DNA of 35,412 bases from a virus. The DNA lies in the IMG/VR virus record IMGVR_UViG_3300046170_000094, positions 1 to 35,412 of that record; one strand, written 5' to 3'. The notes under the pieces were generated by a model. That model searched no databases. It had not been told where the DNA came from and saw only the letters and a program-made list of their open reading frames with translations. Below, piece by piece: positions 1 to 5,368 of the stretch. Each line of letters begins with the position of its first letter. The first letter of the stretch is position 1. The translations under genes were made by a program, and so were the position numbers.

Positions 1-290
1 TAAATTTAAAAACAGGAATGGATTTAGAAGATGGTTATAACGCAAAACCATTTGAAGAAGATTCTCCAGAGCAATCTGTAGAAGAACCTACCTACCTTGA
101 TGATGAGGTAAATGTAGAAGATATAATAAAAGATATTTCTGACACAACAACTGCAAGACAATTATCTGCAGTTAAAGATTTGGTTAGAGATCAAGTTATG
201 TATCTTAAAAAAAATAACCTTAAAGCATTCGAGCAAGTTATGAAATATACTCGTGAGCATGAGGTCAAACTAAACAATAATCAATCATAA
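1..290 (+). CDS. erf: ERF-family single-strand annealing protein, C-terminal part (gene wraps round the window ends)
   Basis: The open frame enters from base 3, reading NLKTGMDLEDGYNA and onward for 95 residues. The ATG at 18 lies inside this conserved stretch and is probably not a start. ERF proteins continue after their S-Y-x-R-K-Y-A motif with an A-L-x-x-x-T-G-x-D segment. The gene at 35029-35412 ends in exactly that upstream motif (KYAFLNA), so this is its C-terminus. Adding one base between window end and start gives one 224-residue protein, a normal ERF length. The acidic tail (EEDSPEQ, then a helical segment) is the variable part of the family. ERF anneals complementary single strands in phage recombination and replication. 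No separate RBS precedes ATG 18. Confidence 0.8.
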   Translation, partial: NLKTGMDLEDGYNAKPFEEDSPEQSVEEPTYLDDEVNVEDIIKDISDTTTARQLSAVKDLVRDQVMYLKKNNLKAFEQVMKYTREHEVKLNNNQS

Positions 291-314
291 GATTGATATA
301 ACCAAGGAGTAAAC

Positions 315-620
315 ATGGATAATAAATCCGACAAGATATACATTAACCTAACCAAGAACCCAGATTGGAAGTCACCAGAAGATAAACTTCCTATATATGT
401 TGGTCCAAAAAATATGAAGCATCCAGATAAGAACTGGACCATTGGAGTAAACATTAATGGTAAGTGGTATAACCAGGCTGCCTTTCCGTCTAAAGATCAA
501 GACGGCAAAGTAAAAGCAGGAGAGTTGACTATAATTTTAACACCAAGTGGAGCAGGTAAGTCTACTAATAATAGCTTTGCAAAAGCAGATGATGGTGGTA
601 ATAACGAATATACCTTTTAA
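315..620 (+). CDS. Hypothetical phage protein, 101 aa
   Basis: A good Shine-Dalgarno (AAGGAG, about 304-309) precedes the ATG. The protein is soluble and beta-rich, with pairs such as WTIGVNINGKWYNQAAF, and ends in a Ser/Gly-rich tail (SGAGKS) that looks disordered. SGAGKS resembles a P-loop, but the context and length do not support an NTPase. It follows the recombinase in the same block, 24 bases downstream, which is the usual place for a small replication accessory or a ssDNA-associated protein. I do not recognise a named family. It appears intact. Confidence 0.7.
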   Translation: MDNKSDKIYINLTKNPDWKSPEDKLPIYVGPKNMKHPDKNWTIGVNINGKWYNQAAFPSKDQDGKVKAGELTIILTPSGAGKSTNNSFAKADDGGNNEYTF

Positions 621-638
621 CTTAGGCTAAAGGGTATC

Positions 639-684
639 AAGCAGGGTGGGGTTTTTTTCCCTTTCCGTTTTCCCCACCTTGCTT
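639..684 (+). promoter_or_regulatory. Intergenic stem-loop upstream of the DUF3310 gene
   Basis: AAGCAGGGTGGGG (639-651) can pair with CCCCACCTTGCTT (672-684): 13 positions with one G-T pair and a 20-base pyrimidine-rich loop that starts with seven T. It is one of the few GC-rich spots in this AT-rich genome. The right arm ends 8 bases before the ATG at 693, which has no clear Shine-Dalgarno, so the structure may control translation, stabilise or process the mRNA, or act as a weak attenuator. The T run lies in the loop, not after the stem, so it is not a classic terminator. Confidence 0.5.
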
Positions 685-692
685 ACAAACTT

Positions 693-908
693 ATGACAGA
701 TAATATTAAAGAACCAAAACATTATACTCAATACAAGATTGAGCCTATTGATTTTATTATTTCTAATAATTTAGATTTTTGTACAGGTAATATAATTAAG
801 TATGTTTTAAGATATAATTTAAAAAATGGTGTTGAAGATCTTAAAAAAGCTAAACAGTATATAGATTTTTTGATCGAAAAAAAAGTTGAAAAAGGTACAA
901 AAGTATGA
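693..908 (+). CDS. DUF3310 family protein (nucleotide kinase-like small phage protein)
   Basis: This 71-residue protein shows the DUF3310 pattern. An N-terminal P-x-H-Y stretch is followed by E-P-I-D-F-I (residues 17-22), then IIKYVLRYNLKNG and EDLKKAKQYIDFLIE. Members are common in tailed phages and are often annotated as nucleotide kinase-like, but no reaction is established; this one is near the minimal length. The stop overlaps the start of the next gene (ATGA at 905-908), so the two are translationally coupled. No Shine-Dalgarno is visible; the stem-loop at 639-684 lies just upstream. Confidence 0.85.
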   Translation: MTDNIKEPKHYTQYKIEPIDFIISNNLDFCTGNIIKYVLRYNLKNGVEDLKKAKQYIDFLIEKKVEKGTKV

Positions 909-1159
909 CAAAATTTAAAAGAATTATCAATGGAGAGTGTCATTTTCAAATGATTGAACTCTTTGATGATGTAAAGAAGGCTGCAAACAACTCGAATAGA
1001 GGAGAGTTTGTAGAAGTAAAAATCGACAACTTAAAGTACGATTTTACAACAGTAGCAAAGGAGCATGATGGAACAAATCCGAATGCGTCTGCAAAAGCTA
1101 AAGGATCTTCAAGCGAAGAAACACGAGAAGTATCTGGAAGCGAAGCTAAAAGTAAATAA
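905..1159 (+). CDS. Hypothetical protein, probably frameshifted near its middle
   Basis: The start is coupled to the previous gene by ATGA. Residues 1-55 (through VAKEHD) look like ordinary protein. The remaining 29 residues become Ser/Ala/Glu/Lys low complexity, typical of an out-of-frame reading. In the +1 frame a clean helical sequence continues from the same point: skipping one base around 1069-1072 gives AKEHDEQIRMRLQKLKDL and reads on to a stop at 1232. The intended product is therefore probably about 108 residues (905-1232), an N-terminal domain plus a coiled coil. Alternatively, two real genes overlap. Function unknown. Confidence 0.6.
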   Translation: MTKFKRIINGECHFQMIELFDDVKKAANNSNRGEFVEVKIDNLKYDFTTVAKEHDGTNPNASAKAKGSSSEETREVSGSEAKSK

Positions 1160-1232
1160 GTATCAACAAGATTCTTATAAATTACTTTGGCAAATAGAGC
1201 AGACAAAAGAAAAATTAATGGCTAGTAAATAG
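1068..1232 (+). CDS. Alternate-frame continuation or small overlapping gene, 54 aa, coiled coil
   Basis: An open frame begins ATG-ATG at 1065 and 1068 right after AAAGGAG (1057-1063) and runs without a stop to TAG at 1230-1232. The protein is rich in Lys, Glu, Gln and Leu with heptad-like spacing (RMRLQKLKDLQAKKHEKYLE). It overlaps 92 bases of the 905-1159 gene in the +1 frame. It is either the true C-terminus of that gene after a one-base frame change, or an overprinted gene with its own ribosome site. The sequence alone cannot decide. Confidence 0.55.
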   Translation: MEQIRMRLQKLKDLQAKKHEKYLEAKLKVNKYQQDSYKLLWQIEQTKEKLMASK

Positions 1233-1280
1233 TTATTAAATTAAAAGTTGAAAAAAAAGAAAGGAAACTGTAGGGGATCT

Positions 1281-1805
1281 ATGACCATAAATGTAAGTCA
1301 ACACTATCAAAAGCACATAAAAAACATAAACAACAATCAATTTATATATAAAGTTAAGAAAGCATTTTACCTTCTTACGAGCCAAGAAGAAAGATTATAT
1401 GAGGTAGGGTTCTCGGAAGGATTTTTATATGCAGCAGATCTCCTACAAAAAAACAATCCAATTGTAGACAGTAATTTAAAAAGAAAGGTTGGTATTAAAT
1501 TTAAAAACGCAAACATAGAAGTTGTTTCTAAACTTGTAGATAAAGTGTGTGAAAGATATGCTGTTAGCAAGAACGATGTATTCAGTAAAGGTAGAACTTC
1601 AGATGTAGTTCGAGCAAGAAGCATTGTCTATAATCTTTTACACGAACAATACAATGTAAGTATCTCTTCAATGAGTAGAGTATTTAATCAAGATCATACA
1701 ACAGTAATTAATTCTCTCCGTAATAAACAGGAGAAGAGAAGATACTGGAACCCTGGTAATACTATTTGGGAAGAGTATGAAGAGTTAAGAAAAATTACTT
1801 TTTAA
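1281..1805 (+). CDS. Stand-alone DnaA domain IV (DNA-binding) protein
   Basis: I take the ATG at 1281 with AGGGG 5 bases upstream; a TTG at 1248 would add 11 Lys-rich residues. The 174-residue protein carries the C-terminal DNA-binding domain of DnaA at about residues 79-153. It includes a helix with VVRARSIVYNLL, the helix-turn-helix region SISSMSRVF, and the DnaA signature DHTTV at 138-142. The AAA+ ATPase (domain III) and oligomerisation domain I are absent. The first about 75 residues are unrelated, with a helical segment near EERLYEVGFSEGFLYAAD. Known DnaA domain IV binds TTATNCACA-type boxes; an ATPase-less version could recruit, mimic or titrate host DnaA. It is the last gene of its block and meets the late block tail to tail. 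Confidence 0.85.
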   Translation: MTINVSQHYQKHIKNINNNQFIYKVKKAFYLLTSQEERLYEVGFSEGFLYAADLLQKNNPIVDSNLKRKVGIKFKNANIEVVSKLVDKVCERYAVSKNDVFSKGRTSDVVRARSIVYNLLHEQYNVSISSMSRVFNQDHTTVINSLRNKQEKRRYWNPGNTIWEEYEELRKITF

Positions 1806-1956
1806 ATCCAGACTTCATATTCTTGTAAGCCTTCGCAGAGATTGTAGACTTCTTTTTAGAATTTGAAGTACCAGCTTTTTTTTTCTTATTGATGTTATAG
1901 TAAAGACCCTTCTTTGCGATCTTACCAGATTTAGTTTTGTGATAACCTTTTTTCAT
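1795..1956 (-). CDS. Small lysine-rich basic protein, 53 aa
   Basis: The 53-residue protein starts MKKGYHKTKSGKIAKKG and ends with KNMKSGFKK. It is extremely basic (Lys, Ser, Gly) and has no hydrophobic stretch, so a nucleic-acid-binding or disordered virion-associated role is possible. The start is coupled to the previous gene by TAATG (1954-1958), with weak AGAGAAAA upstream. Its stop lies inside the end of the DnaA-like gene on the other strand, an 11-base convergent overlap with no room for a terminator. Similar short Lys-rich proteins occur in marine phages; function unknown. Confidence 0.7.
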   Translation of the reverse strand: MKKGYHKTKSGKIAKKGLYYNINKKKKAGTSNSKKKSTISAKAYKNMKSGFKK

Positions 1957-2063
1957 TATTTTCTCTTTTTAGATTTAGATTTCATAATCTTTTTTTGTAA
2001 AGATTTTGGTAGAGTTTTTTGTTTAGATGTTAATTTACTTTTACCTTTTGATTTACCATACAT
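1956..2063 (-). CDS. Small lysine/serine-rich basic protein, 35 aa
   Basis: The product begins MYGKSKGKSKLTSKQK and ends KSKSKKRK; almost half the residues are Lys or Ser. I chose the ATG at 2063 because AGGAG (complement of 2071-2075) stands 7 bases before it; an in-frame ATG at 2069 is too close to that site. It overlaps the upstream zinc-type protein by 11 bases and the downstream gene by one (TAATG). Function unknown; probably nucleic-acid-binding or disordered. Confidence 0.6.
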   Translation of the reverse strand: MYGKSKGKSKLTSKQKTLPKSLQKKIMKSKSKKRK

Positions 2064-2268
2064 AACCATACTCCTGTTGTTGTTGTTGTTTAACTTTTAA
2101 CTCACAATAGTTATCAAAGCAAGAACCTTCTTTACCATCATGACAAAAATATTCTTTCTTATGGGTTACTATCCAACCACCTTCATCACTCATTAATTGT
2201 TTGTCACACTCTTTACAATGACCACAAACTAATGATTGAACTTTTGGTTTCTTCCAGGTTTTTTTCAA
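2053..2268 (-). CDS. Small cysteine-rich (zinc-ribbon-like) protein, 71 aa
   Basis: C15-G-H-C18-K-E-C21 forms a C-x2-C-x2-C knuckle, with further Cys at 42, 50 and 55 (FCHDGKEGSCFDNYC), so it probably binds zinc. The start is a TTG at 2268, one base after the stop of the previous gene; GGAAG about 8 bases upstream could be its ribosome site. The C-terminus has five glutamines encoded by a GTT/CAA trinucleotide run (2075-2091), a possible slippage point. No catalytic residues are recognisable. It is part of the tightly packed end of the late block. Confidence 0.65.
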   Translation of the reverse strand: MKKTWKKPKVQSLVCGHCKECDKQLMSDEGGWIVTHKKEYFCHDGKEGSCFDNYCELKVKQQQQQEYGYVW

Positions 2269-2269
2269 A

Positions 2270-2551
2270 CTAACACTTCCATCTTCTTCTAGCTTGTCTT
2301 ATTCTAGAGTTAGGATCGTTCCTTGTTTTAGCAGAAGATCTTTTAAGTTGACCAAGAGATCTTGCGCAATATGATTTTCTTCTTTTAGCTGCCTTTGATC
2401 CAGGTTTAACTTTACCTGTTACTGCAGTTTTTAATTTACTACCAGGATTGGCTCTTCGATATGCTCTTACACCTTTAGCCGTCATACCAGCTCCAGACTT
2501 TGTTGGTCTGTAGTTTGCGTTCTTACCTTTAGTAGTTTTTCTTATAGCCAT
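2270..2551 (-). CDS. DUF5872-like basic protein, 93 aa
   Basis: The sequence has the pattern I associate with DUF5872, found in phages and large algal viruses: TKSGAGMTAKGVRAYRRANPG near residues 17-37, then AAKRRKSYCARSLGQLK, and a C-terminal NDPNSRIRQARRRWKC. Highly basic with conserved Cys and Arg/Trp at the end. Molecular function is not established; DNA binding is plausible from the charge. Starts at ATG 2551. The family name is from memory and should be treated as probable. Confidence 0.7.
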   Translation of the reverse strand: MAIRKTTKGKNANYRPTKSGAGMTAKGVRAYRRANPGSKLKTAVTGKVKPGSKAAKRRKSYCARSLGQLKRSSAKTRNDPNSRIRQARRRWKC

Positions 2552-2555
2552 AATT

Positions 2556-2765
2556 TTATTCTACTATTTTTTTTATAGCTTTACTACCATCAATATTTTC
2601 TTCTAACTCTGCTTTTACCTTACCACATTTATATTCTATATTATCGTTAGCAGATCTTTCGGCAACTCGTTTACCTTTTAAACAATCACTCATTGCAGGT
2701 TGAATACGATGCTCTGTTAGTTCTCCTGCTATGAACATACATAAAGCGACAACAGATTCAATCAT
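2556..2765 (-). CDS. Small protein with N-terminal membrane or signal segment, 69 aa
   Basis: MIESVVALCMFIAGEL at the N-terminus is a short hydrophobic segment followed by a polar body (EHRIQPAMSDCLKGKRVAERSA) with two Cys. This suits a small inner-membrane or exported protein. The ATG overlaps the stop of the upstream gene (ATGA at 2762-2765). Similar small proteins occur near the lysis and tail end of marine podovirus genomes. A lysis-accessory role is possible but unproven. Confidence 0.65.
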   Translation of the reverse strand: MIESVVALCMFIAGELTEHRIQPAMSDCLKGKRVAERSANDNIEYKCGKVKAELEENIDGSKAIKKIVE

Positions 2766-2926
2766 AATACTTTACCTTTATTCTTACCTTCTTTGATAAC
2801 ATATTTTTGTGTACCATGTTTACCTGTTTCTACTTCTTTCTTTAGATGTTTTACAAAGTTCATTTGTTTTGTTTTCTTATCTAGATCACTTAAATATTGA
2901 ACAATTTTTCTAGTAATTCTTTCCAT
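2762..2926 (-). CDS. Small charged helical protein, 54 aa
   Basis: The product begins MERITRKIVQYLSDLDKKTK and ends GKNKGKVL. It is Lys/Glu rich, predicted helical and without a membrane segment. It overlaps the upstream gene by 17 bases and the downstream gene by the ATGA at 2762-2765. No family recognised. Its coupling on both sides and clean codon structure support a real gene. Confidence 0.6.
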   Translation of the reverse strand: MERITRKIVQYLSDLDKKTKQMNFVKHLKKEVETGKHGTQKYVIKEGKNKGKVL

Positions 2927-3278
2927 TGGCTCTTACCTTATCTTTTAACTCTTCAACATCAGCTAATGCTTTATCTAACTGATCTCTTAAAAACTGTATG
3001 TTAACTTTGTTAGTCATATTTTGTTCTTGAGTTAATTCTAGTTTTTCTGTTGTTTTATATAGATCTTCAATCAACATATATTGTTCTTGATCTGTAGGTA
3101 ATTGTTCTGATTTTTTTAATAGATCTGCTTGAAATAATTCTCTTGAAGTTTCCAAGGAAGTAAGTCTAGCAGTAACTTCAGTATATGCGAAAACACCTGC
3201 AGCTACTCCTGCGATAATTGCAAGCATATTTTTGATAGGCATACTAACATTTGTTTTATCTGAAACAGAATATTTCAT
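2910..3278 (-). CDS. Membrane-anchored coiled-coil protein, 122 aa (possible spanin- or holin-associated)
   Basis: There is one transmembrane segment at about residues 17-33 (NMLAIIAGVAAGVFAYT), then a long charged coiled coil to the end (LTQEQNMTNKVNIQFL and LDKALADVEELKDKV). One N-terminal TM plus a long periplasmic coiled coil is the architecture of i-spanins (Rz-like), but no family signature is visible and no Rz1-like lipoprotein is clearly nested in it. Start coupled to the previous small gene by ATGA (3275-3278). Confidence 0.65.
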   Translation of the reverse strand: MKYSVSDKTNVSMPIKNMLAIIAGVAAGVFAYTEVTARLTSLETSRELFQADLLKKSEQLPTDQEQYMLIEDLYKTTEKLELTQEQNMTNKVNIQFLRDQLDKALADVEELKDKVRANGKNY

Positions 3279-3415
3279 TTTCTTTTTCTTTTTTTATGTA
3301 ACAGGTTAACTCTTGAATGCCATAACCATGTAGTAAACTTTATAGAATAAGTCTCAAGCCATGAAAATAAATTATCTAAACCACCAAAAAATTTTAATAA
3401 GAATTTATCGATCAT
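3275..3415 (-). CDS. Small aromatic-rich amphipathic protein, 46 aa
   Basis: The product begins MIDKFLLKFFGGLDNLFSWL, continues with Trp/Phe-rich helix (FTTWLWHS), and ends with Lys/Arg (HKKRKRK). The many aromatic residues and basic tail suggest a membrane-surface amphipathic helix. Both ends are coupled: ATGA with the upstream gene (3412-3415) and ATGA with the downstream gene (3275-3278), which strongly supports translation. Resembles short proteins in marine phage genomes; no function known. Confidence 0.65.
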   Translation of the reverse strand: MIDKFLLKFFGGLDNLFSWLETYSIKFTTWLWHSRVNLLHKKRKRK

Positions 3416-3549
3416 CTTCCTTGACCCTTGTATCTTGTAAGTTTCTGTTGTCTTTTTTCATTTTTATTTTTAGACTTCTTATGCGCTCCTGGTCCACGCT
3501 TCTTTGGTTTATCTCTAGGTATAAAATGTGTAAACTTTTGTTTTGCCAT
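3412..3549 (-). CDS. Small basic protein, 45 aa
   Basis: The product begins MAKQKFTHFIPRDKPKKRG and ends LTRYKGQGR. The FIPRDKPKKR-x-G-x-HKK motif recurs in short proteins of cyanophages and pelagiphages as I remember them. Very basic, no membrane segment. Upstream coupling is TAATG (3547-3551) and downstream coupling ATGA (3412-3415). Function unknown. Confidence 0.7.
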   Translation of the reverse strand: MAKQKFTHFIPRDKPKKRGPGAHKKSKNKNEKRQQKLTRYKGQGR

Positions 3550-3666
3550 TATCTTTTCTTCTTATATTTCTTTTTCTTTTTCTTTTTACCTGTTTGCTGC
3601 GCAAGTAAGTGTAGGTTTCTTTCTACTATACTGCGATACAAACATTGTTGGTGCTTCGTTACTCAT
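3549..3666 (-). pseudogene. Small gene with a one-base (or four-base) frame break
   Basis: From ATG 3666 the frame reads MSNEAPTMFVSQYSRKKPTL and then stops at 3586 after only 26 residues. The +1 frame continues as LAQQTGKKKKKKKYKKKR and ends at a TAA that overlaps the next start (TAATG, 3547-3551). This exact coupling indicates where the gene really ends. At the junction the plus strand has the tandem AAGTAAGT (3603-3610). One four-base repeat too many, or one surplus base, explains the break. The intended protein is about 37-38 residues with a lysine tail; function unknown. Confidence 0.55.
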
Positions 3667-3667
3667 A

Positions 3668-4099
3668 TTATTTCTTTACTAAAGATCCACCAAAATACAA
3701 TCCAATTATTGCAGAAACTAAATTAGTATCTAATGGTGTGATTACAAAACTGTTAGACGATAATGTTATCCATTTCATAACTTCTTTTTCTGGTATAAAA
3801 AAGAATGAAGGTTTAAACTCTAGATAACCTACAATAACACTAGTGTCTGGTGATATTATTGGCATTAATTTTGGCAGCAAGACTATCGCAAAGACAGCAG
3901 TTAATGCTATAATTCTTCTGGTCCATTGGAAACCTTTGTTCTCATATTCCCTTGCTTCTTTAAAACCTTTTTGTTGAACTTCAGCTCTTTGTATAAGCAT
4001 CTTTTGTTCTTCTCTTTTTGCTTTTATACTTTGTGACCAGATACTCATTACTCCACCGAGTACAGTAGAACCTAGCATTGTTATCATTTCAAATGGCAT
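3668..4099 (-). CDS. Putative holin-like membrane protein, 143 aa
   Basis: Three hydrophobic segments: about residues 5-20 (MITMLGSTVLGGVMSI), 63-85 (RIIALTAVFAIVLLPKLMPII) and 125-140 (VSAIIGLYFGGSLV). A charged helical linker (KAKREEQKMLIQRAEVQQK) lies between the first two. This is the layout of a small multi-pass phage membrane protein seen beside lysis genes in marine phages. The holin role is inferred from topology and position; no holin family signature is certain. Its stop is one base from the next start. Confidence 0.6.
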   Translation of the reverse strand: MPFEMITMLGSTVLGGVMSIWSQSIKAKREEQKMLIQRAEVQQKGFKEAREYENKGFQWTRRIIALTAVFAIVLLPKLMPIISPDTSVIVGYLEFKPSFFFIPEKEVMKWITLSSNSFVITPLDTNLVSAIIGLYFGGSLVKK

Positions 4100-4107
4100 T
4101 GTTTCTC

Positions 4108-4410
4108 CTATTCATATATTATTTTTACTTTTAATTTCTTTTGTTCTTTAGTTGCTCCTCTAGAGATAAAGGATCCTTTAAGATTTCTTTTATATCCATC
4201 TGGCGCAGTATAACTGTCAACCTTTCTATAATTTTTAGCCTTAACATCATAAGCATTATACTCACCTGTAGTCATATTTAAAGTAACAATGTCTATTGGT
4301 CCAAGACCACCCAGGGGTGTAAACACTAGTATATTAGGATCTTTTGCAAGACGAAGTTGAGCAGTAAGTTCTGTGGTTAAGCCAACTATAGCTTTTTTTC
4401 TTCTAGCCAT
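4108..4410 (-). CDS. PD-(D/E)XK endonuclease-like small protein, 100 aa
   Basis: The first 60 residues fit a minimal PD-(D/E)XK fold: a helix with G10-L-T-T-E14, then VFTPLGGLGPID40IV, a turn TTGE, and YD55-V-K57-A. The pattern G...E / D / D-x-K with p-x-G-x-x-x-x-D-[IL]-V and V-K matches resolvase-like endonucleases of that superfamily. Predicted catalytic residues are E14, D40, D55 and K57. It sits among lysis and virion-end genes, not with replication genes, so a nicking, packaging or superinfection role is possible. The assignment rests on motif reading only. Confidence 0.5.
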   Translation of the reverse strand: MARRKKAIVGLTTELTAQLRLAKDPNILVFTPLGGLGPIDIVTLNMTTGEYNAYDVKAKNYRKVDSYTAPDGYKRNLKGSFISRGATKEQKKLKVKIIYE

Positions 4411-4648
4411 TATACTTGATGTAGCCTAGCAAGGAAGCTATCGCACCACCAATTAGCAACAAAACTCTAAAACCACCCTTACTTTTATTAACATCACTTT
4501 TTAATTCTTTTATATCTGTACGCATTTCATCAATAGCTTTGAATAAAGTTTTCATTCTTTCTGCGCAAACTTTTTCGTGGTAAGATATTCTTATAGAGTT
4601 GTTATCTTCTATATTTTGTTTTAAAGTTTTTTTTTTACGCACCATCAC
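4403..4648 (-). CDS. Coiled-coil protein with C-terminal membrane anchor, 81 aa
   Basis: Basic N-terminus (MVRKKKTLKQ), a helical coiled-coil middle (IDEMRTDIKELKSDVNK), and one hydrophobic C-terminal segment (VLLLIGGAIASLLGYIKY, about residues 62-79). This resembles tail-anchored or N-in single-TM phage proteins (haemolysin XhlA/holin-like layout). The start is ATG-ATG at 4648/4645 inside the end of the upstream gene; its end overlaps the nuclease-like gene by 8 bases. A lysis role is a guess from topology. Confidence 0.6.
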   Translation of the reverse strand: MMVRKKKTLKQNIEDNNSIRISYHEKVCAERMKTLFKAIDEMRTDIKELKSDVNKSKGGFRVLLLIGGAIASLLGYIKYNG

Positions 4649-4847
4649 CTACCTTGTTACAAAAATAAGTAACATATAATTCTTCTTCGTTAAATATTTT
4701 TGTATTATAATTGATGACTTCTACAGTTGCTAATGCTCCTGCTTTATTACAATCACTCCATGTATAAAATTCCATAGGTGATAATGTTGTGTTGTTACAC
4801 ATACCTGTAATAGCCGAGCAGATAGTGTAAGCCAACACAAATTTCAT
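4635..4847 (-). CDS. Exported cysteine-containing small protein, 70 aa
   Basis: MKFVLAYTICSAITGMC looks like a signal peptide or a lipobox-like leader (not a perfect L-x-G-C). The mature part is short, with further Cys (WSDC, YFC) that could form disulphides in the periplasm. It lies beside the tail-anchored coiled-coil protein. A lipoprotein-like outer-membrane spanin partner is possible but unproven. Coupled to the upstream gene by a one-base overlap at 4847. Confidence 0.55.
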   Translation of the reverse strand: MKFVLAYTICSAITGMCNNTTLSPMEFYTWSDCNKAGALATVEVINYNTKIFNEEELYVTYFCNKVGDGA

Positions 4848-5059
4848 TATGACTCTTTATTTTCTTTTACTTCCTCATCTTTAGGAAGTTCAGCTTTTAA
4901 CAGCTCAGTATATTTACCTTTTAAGATACCTAAATCTTGTGCTTCTAAAGAAAGCTGTTGTTCTTTAGTTCCAATATTTTGTAACTTACCAAGATATAAT
5001 TTGCCATTATCAGATAGCTTATCGCTATCATAGTCTTTATCATCAAACTTAAAGTTCAT
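4847..5059 (-). CDS. DUF6447-like protein, 70 aa
   Basis: The pattern (x-D-K-D-Y-D-x-D-x-L-S-D-x-x-K near residues 7-20, then helix LGKLQNIGTKEQQL, then a helix ending in YTELLKAEL) matches the DUF6447 family of small phage proteins: one beta hairpin and two helices. Acidic C-terminus. Function unknown; members are usually near tail genes, as here. Followed one base after by the next coupled gene. Confidence 0.7.
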   Translation of the reverse strand: MNFKFDDKDYDSDKLSDNGKLYLGKLQNIGTKEQQLSLEAQDLGILKGKYTELLKAELPKDEEVKENKES

Positions 5060-5060
5060 G

Positions 5061-5351
5061 TTACCACTCCTTAGTTTTAGACGTTAAAGTAGGTGCTTTT
5101 TGTGATGCGATTTGTGCATCAAGATTAGCTTTCATATCATCTTCAGTTTTATCTGAATGTTCTAATACACAAGCTATAGCATCTTCTTTAGTCATACTGT
5201 CAAAGTCTTGGTCGTTAGTTTGACCATCAGAACCATACATAGTTGCAGAGTGTTCTCCATCAACTGCTGTGTATCTCCAATGGATAACTTTTACTTTGTT
5301 ATCTGCGTCTGTCTCAAAATTTGGGAAAGACCATTCGTATGTTGTTGCCAT
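5061..5351 (-). CDS. Conserved phage protein of the DUF7936 type, 96 aa
   Basis: The N-terminal ATTYEWSFP, then VKVIHWRYTAVDGEHSATMYG, then an acidic segment and a C-terminal helix with A-N-L-D-A-Q-I, matches a small family I know from tailed phages, always just downstream of tail-fibre genes. Likely a beta-sandwich virion-associated or tail-accessory protein; no activity known. Separate ATG at 5351 with GGAGA upstream (complement of 5360-5364). The family number is from memory. Confidence 0.65.
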   Translation of the reverse strand: MATTYEWSFPNFETDADNKVKVIHWRYTAVDGEHSATMYGSDGQTNDQDFDSMTKEDAIACVLEHSDKTEDDMKANLDAQIASQKAPTLTSKTKEW

Positions 5352-5368
5352 ATTATTTTCTCCTATTA

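Noticed and set aside
540-575. SGAGKS as a P-loop in the 101-residue protein
   Set aside because: There is no preceding strand or Walker B, it lies near the disordered C-terminus, and the protein is too short for a NTPase.
3361-3827. Plus-strand Phe/Leu-rich frames that look like membrane proteins
   Set aside because: They lie opposite coupled small lysine-rich genes on the minus strand; Phe runs are the complement of Lys codons.
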